DNA of 36,108 bases. Origin: Selenomonadaceae bacterium (GTDB lineage: Bacteria; Bacillota; Negativicutes; Selenomonadales; Selenomonadaceae). Each line of letters opens with the position of its first letter. Position 1 is the stretch's first letter. Location: contig JAFSOQ010000067.1 of the NCBI GenBank assembly GCA_017446845.1, positions 1 to 36,108 of the forward strand. Reading direction: 5' to 3'. This document shows positions 1 to 7,089 of the stretch, piece by piece. The notes under the pieces were generated by a model that was given only the letters and a program-made list of their open reading frames with translations, ran no database searches and was not told where the DNA came from. A program made the translations under genes and the position numbers.

Positions 1-56
1 AGCAAATTTTTCTGCTTAACGTAAGAGTTGAGCGTCCCGATTGTCGCAAAATCCAT
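1..56 (-). CDS. 5' end of an unrecognised leftward gene, cut by the window edge
   Basis: An ATG at 56-54 on the minus strand is preceded by a textbook AGGAGG (65-70, spacing 8), and the frame stays open to the window edge for 18 codons. The visible start reads MDFATIGTLNSYVKQKNL. The pattern of a short hydrophobic start followed by LNSYVKQ recalls the beginning of exodeoxyribonuclease VII large subunits (xLxxLNxYIKxxL), but 18 residues are too few to name it. The gene is divergent from the MFS transporter to its right and shares the 57-219 spacer with it. Confidence 0.6.
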   Translation of the reverse strand, partial: MDFATIGTLNSYVKQKNL

Positions 57-152
57 TTTAATCGCCTCCTTGGCAAATCAAAAAAAAATCCTAAACTGCA
101 ATCACATTTTACAAGACAGCGCACAAGTTCGCAACTAAATTTATTTAAAGTC

Positions 153-181
153 TTGCAATTTTTTTGCTCGTAAAATAAAAT
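153..181 (+). promoter_or_regulatory. Putative promoter of the MFS transporter gene
   Basis: TTGCAA (153-158), 17 bp, TAAAAT (176-181) matches the sigma-A consensus well. The predicted transcript would start about 30 nt ahead of the TTG start codon at 220. Seen in sequence only; no operator is evident. The rest of the 57-219 spacer holds nothing else recognisable. Confidence 0.45.
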
Positions 182-219
182 GCAATTCGTTTGAAAAAGA
201 TTCTAAGGAGAGGTTTGAA

Positions 220-1563
220 TTGATACTTGAGCGACTTGAAAATTTGCCGGTCGGCTCGTTCCATTACAAACTTTTGGTCGTGACGGGACTGGGCTGGCTG
301 TTCGATTCTATGGACACGGGCTTGATTTCGTTCGTTTTGCCGATTTTGGCAAAGGAATGGGGCTTATCGCCCGAACAGGTCGGCTGGATTGGCAGCGTCG
401 GATTAATCGGCATGGCATTGGGTGCAGTGCTCGCCGGAACGATTGCCGACAGATTCGGGCGCAAAAATGTTTTCGCGGCGACAGTAATTTTATACAGCGT
501 GTCAACAGGATTGTGCGCGGTGGCGTGGAGCTATGAATCGCTGTTGGTATTCAGATTTTTGGTCGGCTTCGGTTTGGGCGGCGAATTACCTGTTGCAGCG
601 ACTCTTATGAGTGAATACGCGCCAAGTCATCTGCGCGGACGATTTATAGTTTTGCTGGAAAGTTTTTGGGGCGTGGGCTGGCTCGTGGCGGCTCTGATTT
701 CTTATTTGCTGATTCCGAAATTCGGCTGGCAAATCGCGTTCATAATCGGAGCATTGCCCGCGCTCTACGTCTTCTTAATCCGCCTGCACATGCCCGAATC
801 AATCCGCTATTTAATTTCAAAGGGCAAAGTCGAAGAGGCTCGCCAAATAATTTTGACGCTGGAGAAAAAATTGGGCGTCGTAAGCAAACCGTTCGACAAA
901 GAATTTTTGGACGAGGCGACACCGATTTTCAAACTGAATGTTTTCACTCTGTGGAATAAAATTTTCAGAGTTCGGACGCTGATGTTGTGGATTGCGTGGT
1001 TCGGAATCGTCTTCAGCTATTACGGAATATTCATGTGGTTGCCGTCGATTGTCTTCGCGCAAGGTTTTGAAGTCGTGAAAACTTTCGAGTATGTTTTGAT
1101 AATGACGCTGGCGCAATTACCGGGCTACTTCGCGGCGGCATTTCTTGTCGACGTTATCGGGCGACGTTATACGCTGTCGAGTTTCCTTTTGATGTCGGGA
1201 GTGTGTGCATACTTTTTCGGCAACGCGGAAACTGCAAGTTCAATCCTTATGTGGGGCGCGGCGATGAGTTTCTTTAATCTCGGAGCTTGGGGCGTCATTT
1301 ACACTTACACACCCGAACTTTATCCGACGGCAATTCGCGCACTCGGTTCAGGTTGGGCGGCAGGTTTCGGGCGTATCGGCGGCATGTTGGCTCCAATGCT
1401 CGTAGGTGTCCTGCTTGCCGGCGGCGTTCACATGAATTCAATCTTTTTAATGTTCGCGTCGGTCTTCATCATCGTTTCGATTATCATTTTGAGTTTGGGC
1501 ATTGAGAGCAAGAAAAAATCTCTGGAAGAAATTGATTCCTCGTTTAAAGTTAAGACGACTTGA
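220..1563 (+). CDS. niaP: MFS transporter, NiaP-like (probable niacin/nicotinate uptake)
   Basis: The 447-residue inner-membrane protein has about 12 hydrophobic segments and the MFS loop 2-3 signature (ADRFGRKN, near residue 77). The first half, GLGWLFDSMDTG and then GFGLGGELPVAATLMSE and ESFWGVGWLVAALIS, closely resembles Bacillus subtilis YceI/NiaP, a proton-coupled niacin permease; length also fits. Substrate assignment is inference from that resemblance. The start is TTG at 220, chosen because AAGGAG (205-210) sits 9 nt upstream. The 3' end overlaps the next gene by 4 nt (TTGA), which suggests translational coupling. Another small carboxylate or aromatic acid could be the substrate, since this MFS subfamily is broad. 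Confidence 0.8.
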   Translation: MILERLENLPVGSFHYKLLVVTGLGWLFDSMDTGLISFVLPILAKEWGLSPEQVGWIGSVGLIGMALGAVLAGTIADRFGRKNVFAATVILYSVSTGLCAVAWSYESLLVFRFLVGFGLGGELPVAATLMSEYAPSHLRGRFIVLLESFWGVGWLVAALISYLLIPKFGWQIAFIIGALPALYVFLIRLHMPESIRYLISKGKVEEARQIILTLEKKLGVVSKPFDKEFLDEATPIFKLNVFTLWNKIFRVRTLMLWIAWFGIVFSYYGIFMWLPSIVFAQGFEVVKTFEYVLIMTLAQLPGYFAAAFLVDVIGRRYTLSSFLLMSGVCAYFFGNAETASSILMWGAAMSFFNLGAWGVIYTYTPELYPTAIRALGSGWAAGFGRIGGMLAPMLVGVLLAGGVHMNSIFLMFASVFIIVSIIILSLGIESKKKSLEEIDSSFKVKTT

Positions 1564-2066
1564 TTAATTTGCGACGCTTGACGACGAACGCGCTTTTAAT
1601 ATCGTTGTCGCTGATTTTATTTTTTGTCGAAGGATTTTTGCCGCCGCTGATTTTACCGCCCGGCGCGAAGTTCGGCTTGGCAAACGTCGTGACGCTTGTC
1701 GCGCTGTATTTGTTATCAGATTTCGACGCGCTGACAATTTTATCGACAAGAATTTTTTTGGCAGGAATATTTGCAGGCTCGCCGACGGTGATTTTGTTCA
1801 GCTTGAGCGGCGGGCTTTTGAGTTTGGCGGCGATGATTTTGCTTAAGCGCACAAAAAAATTTTCAATAATCGGAGTAAGTGCGGCGGGCGGATTTTTTCA
1901 TAACGTCGGACAAATTTTGGCGGCGATAATTTTCATGAGCAGTCAAAAAATTTTTCTCTACCTGCCGATTTTGGGGACGTGCGGAATTTTTGTAGGCGTG
2001 TTAATCGGTTTGCTCGCGAAAGAAATTTTGCGTAAAATTTTTTTCTTGACAACGTGCGGCAAATAG
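1560..2066 (+). CDS. Gx transporter family / heptaprenyl diphosphate synthase component I-like membrane protein
   Basis: This 168-residue, very hydrophobic protein has five or six membrane segments and the family-typical stretches FLPPLILPPGAKFGLANVVTLVAL and GxxAGSPTVILFSLSGGLLS, followed by a glycine-rich FFHNVGQI segment. These match the Pfam Hpre_diP_synt_I family (PF07456). Despite its name, that family looks like an ECF-type S-component or small transporter rather than a prenyl synthase, so the function is open. It starts at TTG 1560 inside the stop of the preceding gene (4-nt overlap), so it is probably translated by coupling with the MFS gene; no separate Shine-Dalgarno sequence is clear. 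The last codons contain the promoter of the tRNA gene. Confidence 0.8.
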   Translation: MINLRRLTTNALLISLSLILFFVEGFLPPLILPPGAKFGLANVVTLVALYLLSDFDALTILSTRIFLAGIFAGSPTVILFSLSGGLLSLAAMILLKRTKKFSIIGVSAAGGFFHNVGQILAAIIFMSSQKIFLYLPILGTCGIFVGVLIGLLAKEILRKIFFLTTCGK

Positions 2067-2074
2067 TTTAAGAT
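2046..2074 (+). promoter_or_regulatory. Promoter of tRNA-Ala, overlapping the end of the upstream CDS
   Basis: TTGACA (2046-2051), exactly 17 bp, TAAGAT (2069-2074) is a near-perfect sigma-A promoter. The expected start (about 2081) lies just before the mature tRNA 5' end at 2086. The -35 element and most of the spacer lie in the last codons and stop of the membrane protein gene ending at 2066. Confidence 0.75.
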
Positions 2075-2085
2075 AGCCGCGCTGT

Positions 2086-2161
<76 letters not shown>

Positions 2162-2175
2162 AAATTGAATTATTT

Positions 2176-2195
2176 CCGCCTCAGGCGGTTGTTTT
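2176..2195 (+). terminator. Probable terminator after tRNA-Ala
   Basis: CCGCC (2176-2180), a 3-nt loop, GGCGG (2184-2188), then TTGTTTT. The stem is short (5 bp) but all GC, and the T-rich tail starts at once. It lies 15 nt after the tRNA CCA. Confidence 0.6.
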
Positions 2196-2268
2196 CGTTT
2201 ATAGGACAAAATTTTTTTCTCGCGCCCATTAAAGAAAAAATTAACGTAATTTACAAACAATCCCCTAA

Positions 2269-2297
2269 TTGAAATGTTAAATAGTCTATGCTAGAAT
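2269..2297 (+). promoter_or_regulatory. Promoter of birA-MATE operon
   Basis: TTGAAA (2269-2274), 17 bp, TAGAAT (2292-2297), 20 bp before the ATG chosen for birA. Strong sigma-A match. No palindromic BirA-type operator (TTGTAAACN14-16GTTTACAA-like) is visible around it. Confidence 0.65.
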
Positions 2298-2317
2298 TTT
2301 ATGCGAGGTGATTGAAT

Positions 2318-3286
2318 ATGCGAAAGACGATTGTTGAAATGTTAAAGAATGCCGGTGAAAGTTTTATTTCGGGCGAGAGCATCGCCGGTGAGTTGGGAAT
2401 TTCCCGCACGGCCGTCTGGAAACATGTTCAGAAACTTCGCGAAAACGGCTACGAAATTCTCAGCTATGCTCGTTGCGGCTACAAACTCAAAGACGCGCCC
2501 GACTTGCTTTTGCCAAGCGAAGTTCAAATCGGACTCGACACGAAAATTATCGGCAAGCAAATGGAATATTATCCTTCCGTCGATTCTACAAACCGTGCGG
2601 CGAAAGCTTTGGCATATCACGACGCGGAAGACGGAACCATTGTTGTTGCCGAAGAACAAACCGGCGGCAAAGGTCGGCTCGAAAGAAAATTTTTTTCGCC
2701 GCGCGTCAAAGGCATTTGGTTTTCGATTGTTTTGCGTCCGAATTTTTCTCCGCACGATGCACCAAAATTTACTTTAATGTCGGCAGTCGCGGTCGTCGAA
2801 GCGATGAAACGTTTCAATCTCAAAGCGGGAATCAAATGGCCGAATGATATTTTATTCGACGGGCGAAAACTCGTAGGAATTTTGACGGAAATGACGGGCG
2901 AACTCGGAAAAATATCTTATCTGGTGATTGGCGTCGGAATTAACGTCAATATAAGCCGCGAAGAATTCCCCGAAGAACTTCGAGATATTGCGGTATCATT
3001 GTCGGAAATTAACGGCGAAGAAATTCCCCGCGTAAAATTTTTCCGCGCGGTGCTTGAGGAGTTCGACAAACTTTATGTCGAAGTCAACGACAGAGGTTTT
3101 GATAAAGTTCTCGAACGTTGGAAGGAATACAACATAACGCTCGGAAAAAATATTCATGTCATATCGGCGGGCGACGGCGAAAATTTTGACGGCAAAGCTG
3201 TCGACTTGAATTCGGAAGGTGCGCTCGTCGTCGAAACTGAAAACGGACTTCGGACGGTTTACGCGGGAGATGTCTCCATAAGATGA
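2318..3286 (+). CDS. birA: Biotin-[acetyl-CoA-carboxylase] ligase / biotin operon repressor
   Basis: BirA activates biotin to biotinyl-5'-AMP and transfers it to the carrier lysine of carboxylases. The form with an N-terminal helix-turn-helix also represses biotin genes. The HTH lies at residues 21-45 (SIAGELGISRTAVWKHV). The biotinyl-AMP loop is GGKGRLERKF (116-125), slightly diverged from GRGRRGR, followed by KWPNDI (173-178) and GRKLVGIL with the conserved Lys184. A C-terminal BPL_C barrel ends the protein. The 322-residue length is usual for the bifunctional class. The ATG at 2318 is preferred over TTG 2312 because GAGGTG (2305-2310) is 7 nt from the ATG. The 3' end overlaps the MATE gene by 4 nt (ATGA). 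Confidence 0.93.
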   Translation: MRKTIVEMLKNAGESFISGESIAGELGISRTAVWKHVQKLRENGYEILSYARCGYKLKDAPDLLLPSEVQIGLDTKIIGKQMEYYPSVDSTNRAAKALAYHDAEDGTIVVAEEQTGGKGRLERKFFSPRVKGIWFSIVLRPNFSPHDAPKFTLMSAVAVVEAMKRFNLKAGIKWPNDILFDGRKLVGILTEMTGELGKISYLVIGVGINVNISREEFPEELRDIAVSLSEINGEEIPRVKFFRAVLEEFDKLYVEVNDRGFDKVLERWKEYNITLGKNIHVISAGDGENFDGKAVDLNSEGALVVETENGLRTVYAGDVSIR

Positions 3287-4635
3287 AATTTAACACACGC
3301 GATATTGACATGCTCCAAGGCTCGCTGTGGGACAAAATAATTTTATTTGCGTTGCCGCTGGCTTTGACGGGCGTCATGCAACAGTTGCTGAACGCGGCGG
3401 ATGTCGTGACGCTCGGCAAATTCGTCGGCAAAAATGCAATGGCGGCAGTCGGAAATAATATTTCGATGGTCGGGCTGATTGTCAGCTTGATGATGGGCTT
3501 GAGTTTGGGCGCGAACGTCGTCATTGCTCAAAATATCGGTGCAAAAAGAATCGACCGTGCTCACGCGGCAGTGAACACGGCTTTTGTTTTGGCGATAGCG
3601 GCGGGATTTTTTTTCTGCTTACTCGGAGAACTTTTGGTCGAGCCGATTTTTTATTTCCTTGAGGTGCCGAAAATCGTCGTGAACATGGCGGAAAATTATC
3701 TGCGGATATTTTTACTCGGCTTGCCCGCGATAAGTCTTTACAATTTCGAGGCGGCGATTTTTCGGAGCAAAGGCGACACGCGCACGCCGTTAATTGCATT
3801 GGCGACGGCAAGCGGCGTAAATATTTTGCTGAACTTAATTTTTGTCCTGCAATTCGGTTGGGGAATAGAAGGAGTTGCGGCGGCGACCGTCATTGCCCAC
3901 GTCATCAGCGCAATAATTTTATTCGTGGAGCTTTTAAAATCGGAAGGCGTCATAAAACTTGACTTGAACGCAATGCACATCGACAAGGAAGAACTTTTCG
4001 AGATTGTGCGAATCGGATTGCCGGCGGGAATTCAAGGCATGGTTTTTTCCCTGTCAAATCTTTTGATTCAAGCGGCGATAAACTCACTGGGCGCGGACGC
4101 AATGGCGGCTTCGGCTGCAGCGTTCACAATTGAAATAAATGTTTTCTGCGTCGTCAACGGTTTCGGACAGGCGGCAACGACCTTTGTCGGACAAAACTAC
4201 GGCGCGAATAATATTCCTCGTTGCAAGCGGGCAACTTGGGTTTCAATGGGCTTGAGTGCAATTTTTATGCAAACGCTCAGCTTTTTTATTTTGTTCTTTG
4301 CCGAAGAAATTTTGAGCCTTTTCAACAGCGACCCCGAAGTTATTCGGCTCGGTGTAATTCGACTTTGGTATATCGTCTTGCCCGAATTAATTAACGTGGC
4401 AATGGAAGGTTTATCGGGAGCAATGCGCGGCTACGGAATTTCTTTGACGCCCGCCGTTATAACTTTAATTTGCGTGTGCGGCGTGCGACTAATCTGGGTT
4501 TTCACGGCGTTTGCCAAAATTCCGATTTATGCGACGCTCATGGCGGTTTATCCGATAAGTTGGTTCATCACGACGATATTTTTAATCGCGGCGTATTCTT
4601 ATCACATTAAGCGGCTCAAACCTGCGCGGGCGTAA
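3283..4635 (+). CDS. MATE family efflux transporter
   Basis: The 450-residue membrane protein has twelve predicted helices in two homologous halves. The start DMLQGSLWDKIILFALPLALTGVMQQLLNAADVVTLGKFVG is typical of MatE domains, and the second half opens with LFEIVRIGLPAGIQGMVFSLSNLLIQ. MATE proteins export cationic drugs or metabolites using a Na+ or H+ gradient; the substrate cannot be told from sequence. ATG at 3283 overlaps the birA stop by 4 nt, so it is translationally coupled to birA. No functional link between biotin control and this exporter is obvious. It is followed by a strong terminator. Confidence 0.92.
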   Translation: MKFNTRDIDMLQGSLWDKIILFALPLALTGVMQQLLNAADVVTLGKFVGKNAMAAVGNNISMVGLIVSLMMGLSLGANVVIAQNIGAKRIDRAHAAVNTAFVLAIAAGFFFCLLGELLVEPIFYFLEVPKIVVNMAENYLRIFLLGLPAISLYNFEAAIFRSKGDTRTPLIALATASGVNILLNLIFVLQFGWGIEGVAAATVIAHVISAIILFVELLKSEGVIKLDLNAMHIDKEELFEIVRIGLPAGIQGMVFSLSNLLIQAAINSLGADAMAASAAAFTIEINVFCVVNGFGQAATTFVGQNYGANNIPRCKRATWVSMGLSAIFMQTLSFFILFFAEEILSLFNSDPEVIRLGVIRLWYIVLPELINVAMEGLSGAMRGYGISLTPAVITLICVCGVRLIWVFTAFAKIPIYATLMAVYPISWFITTIFLIAAYSYHIKRLKPARA

Positions 4636-4658
4636 AAAAATAAGACGCAAAAAATTTT

Positions 4659-4690
4659 CTTTCCGAAACCGGAAGGGAATTTTTTTTTTA
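4659..4690 (+). terminator. Intrinsic terminator of the birA-MATE operon
   Basis: CTTTCCG (4659-4665), loop AAAC, CGGAAGG (4670-4676) with one G-T pair, followed by a run of about ten T from 4680. Placed 24 nt after the MATE stop. Confidence 0.85.
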
Positions 4691-4714
4691 TAAAGAATGA
4701 CTTCAACATAGCAT

Positions 4715-4766
4715 TTTTCCGGAAAACAAAGTTCTTTTTTGAAAGACTTTTTATAGTTCATATACG
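4715..4766 (+). promoter_or_regulatory. Promoter region of the first TadG-like gene with an upstream palindrome
   Basis: TTGAAA (4739-4744), 16 bp, TATACG (4761-4766) is a plausible sigma-A promoter. Just upstream lies a perfect 12-bp palindrome, TTTTCCGGAAAA (4715-4726), placed where an activator or repressor could bind. The ribosome binding site GGAGGGAG (4778-4785) is 9 nt before the ATG. Regulation is inferred only. Confidence 0.4.
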
Positions 4767-4794
4767 AAAAATTTAGCGGAGGGAGTGTCAAATT

Positions 4795-6996
4795 ATGAGA
4801 TTCGATAAAATTATCCCTTCAAGAATAAATTTTCGACAGCACGGACAAGTTATGGCTTTGTTCGCGTTGCTCGTCCCGGTCTTGTTCATATTTGCCGGCG
4901 TGGGAATGGATCTCGGCTGGTATTATTTAAACGTGTCGCGACTGCAGAACGCGGCGGACGCGGCTGCTCTTGCCGGTGCTCGTGCGCTGATTGAAACAAA
5001 CGATACATTATCCGAGTACAAAGGCGTTCAGCTCATTGACAAATTTTATGCCGAAGATGATACCGGCATGGGCAGTGACGACGAAGGAAACATCGATACC
5101 GTGTCAGGCGACGAAGCGGCGGCGGCTTATGTGCTGAGAAATCTCTCTTCCGACGAAAACTGGACGGGCGGCACCGGCAACTACACGATGAACAGCAACT
5201 GGGGCGTCGGTAATTCTAAAATAATAATGGCACCTTCTCTGTACAAATACGGCGGCAATTTTTATTACGTCGTGAACATTAAGGAAAGTGTTCAACATTT
5301 CTTTATGCCCGGCTTGGATTGGTTGGATTCCATGAACGCGCCCGTCATTGCCGTCGCCATGCTGACAAAAAATAGCGGCGGTACAAGCACAGACACCGTT
5401 GCCGAAACTTATACGCCTGTAGAAATTGTATTTGATGCAAACGGCGGCGTTTTCAGTGACGGCACTACTGCCAGTACAAAATCAATTAAAAATCCTGATT
5501 CAATGGAAGATGATGAAGTATCCGAATCGCTGACACCCGACACAGGAACACCGACTTACGAAAGCAATACCAAATCAAGTGTCAAAGAATTTAAAGGCGT
5601 CTGGAGCACCAATCCGAATCCGACCGAGGGACAAATCATCGACATTTATCAAGACGGCGCACAGTTGACCAAAACCGAGCTTGCAAAACTTTTCGGCGAC
5701 AATGAAACCGTTACGCTTTATGCCGTGTGGGAAGAAGTCCTCCCGCACAACAACAGGACGCTTTGGGAGCAAATGCATTACTTAATCGCCAAATACGTCT
5801 ACGACCCCGACTGGAATGTTTCCGTAAATAAATACGGTGGCAAGCTTCATGACCTCAATTTCATTCCGACGGGCAACGCCGCAGTTTTGAAGAACAACAA
5901 AGTCGTTTATATAAACATGGCGGCGAATACTAAAGCCAATAACAGCGGCGAATACATAAAAGACGTTGACAGATTGTTCCTCGACTTCAGACCCGACGGC
6001 TTTATTATTCGGGTGCATGCGCTGATAAACGTAAATGCGGCGTATGATGTTCGTTCGGACAGAGCTGACGACCCGTTGTATATCCGAATCGAAGCCGAGC
6101 CGAAAATTGGCAACACGGGTAATGAGCCGCAACAAATCATCATCAACATCAATGCGGACAATACGGCTGATTCAAAACGCCCGCTGTTCTTCTACTACGA
6201 CGGACCGCTGACTTACAACGGGACTTATCCCGACCGCGTGACGCAACCCGTTATCTTGAATATGACCACGGATTTTAAAGGCGTGTTGTTTATGCCCGAA
6301 GTGCCCGTAGTCATTCACGGCAACGGTCACAAATTCGAGGGATTTATTGTCGCGAGCGAATTCCGTTACGCCGCCACTTCCGGCAAGAAAACCGCCAAAT
6401 ACACGCAGAACGGACTTGCCGCGTATTATTACATTGACGACAGCAACAATATCCAAACCGTTTTGGCGGACGGCAATAATGCACTTGAACTCTACAATTA
6501 CAACGCGGAAAACTCAAACCGATTCAATTTGGGCAAAGAATCTAAGTTTAGAAATTTTACGGCGGAGGTCAATGTTAACTTTATGTACGTTTACTACGAT
6601 TACAATTACGTTATGGACTCGTCGCCGTTTTATCTCAACACCGGTGACTTGATTCCGCTTTATAAACTCGTCAACGGCAAGCAGGTTCGCGTCACGAAAT
6701 GGGACGACGTGAATCTTTACGACAATCCTGCGAACGTTTCAAGTAGGCAACTTATTCCGAAAATCGTGACCGACACAACCAAGAAAGGTACTGTTCGTTT
6801 GACGAACGGCAGCCCGTCGCCGCTTTATGACGAGGCAGGCAACCCCGTATATTTCTGCGACGATTACGTTAATCTGACGGGCACATACACGGTCTTTACT
6901 TTGGACAGAGTGGCTGACGGCACTCGCGACGAAAAAGAATTTTTATTGACTAAGACCGACGAATTAAACGTATCCAACACAGACGATTGGAAATAA
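4795..6996 (+). CDS. TadE/TadG-type surface protein with InlB-like repeat (paralog 1)
   Basis: The 733-residue protein begins like the N-terminus of Flp pilus-assembly TadE/TadG proteins: GQVMALFALLVPVLFIFAGVGMDLGWYYL as a single membrane segment (about residues 18-45), then SRLQNAADAAALAGA. Residues about 210-310 form one InlB/Listeria-Bacteroides repeat (FDANGGVFSDG to TLYAVW), somewhat degenerate. A conserved C-terminal region starts at about 318 (NNRTLWEQMHYLIAKYVYD) and looks beta-rich, with FKGVLFMPEVPVVIHGNGH. No sortase motif or von Willebrand A motif was seen. No tadA, tadB, tadC or prepilin gene is in the window. The protein is probably anchored by its N-terminal helix with the bulk outside; this is inference. 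It shares overall architecture with the next gene. The function is unknown. Confidence 0.8.
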   Translation: MRFDKIIPSRINFRQHGQVMALFALLVPVLFIFAGVGMDLGWYYLNVSRLQNAADAAALAGARALIETNDTLSEYKGVQLIDKFYAEDDTGMGSDDEGNIDTVSGDEAAAAYVLRNLSSDENWTGGTGNYTMNSNWGVGNSKIIMAPSLYKYGGNFYYVVNIKESVQHFFMPGLDWLDSMNAPVIAVAMLTKNSGGTSTDTVAETYTPVEIVFDANGGVFSDGTTASTKSIKNPDSMEDDEVSESLTPDTGTPTYESNTKSSVKEFKGVWSTNPNPTEGQIIDIYQDGAQLTKTELAKLFGDNETVTLYAVWEEVLPHNNRTLWEQMHYLIAKYVYDPDWNVSVNKYGGKLHDLNFIPTGNAAVLKNNKVVYINMAANTKANNSGEYIKDVDRLFLDFRPDGFIIRVHALINVNAAYDVRSDRADDPLYIRIEAEPKIGNTGNEPQQIIININADNTADSKRPLFFYYDGPLTYNGTYPDRVTQPVILNMTTDFKGVLFMPEVPVVIHGNGHKFEGFIVASEFRYAATSGKKTAKYTQNGLAAYYYIDDSNNIQTVLADGNNALELYNYNAENSNRFNLGKESKFRNFTAEVNVNFMYVYYDYNYVMDSSPFYLNTGDLIPLYKLVNGKQVRVTKWDDVNLYDNPANVSSRQLIPKIVTDTTKKGTVRLTNGSPSPLYDEAGNPVYFCDDYVNLTGTYTVFTLDRVADGTRDEKEFLLTKTDELNVSNTDDWK

Positions 6997-7019
6997 AATT
7001 TTTCAGATGAAAATTTGAC

Positions 7020-7048
7020 TTGAAAATTTAAGTCGTATATGGTATTTT
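7020..7048 (+). promoter_or_regulatory. Putative promoter of the second TadG-like gene
   Basis: TTGAAA (7020-7025), 17 bp, TATTTT (7043-7048). If used, transcription would start near 7055, after the ATG at 7039, which supports the internal ATG at 7090 as the true start. The match at -10 is only moderate. Confidence 0.4.
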
Positions 7049-7089
7049 TATCCATAAAATTTTCATTTAAAGGAAGTATCAAGTGCATC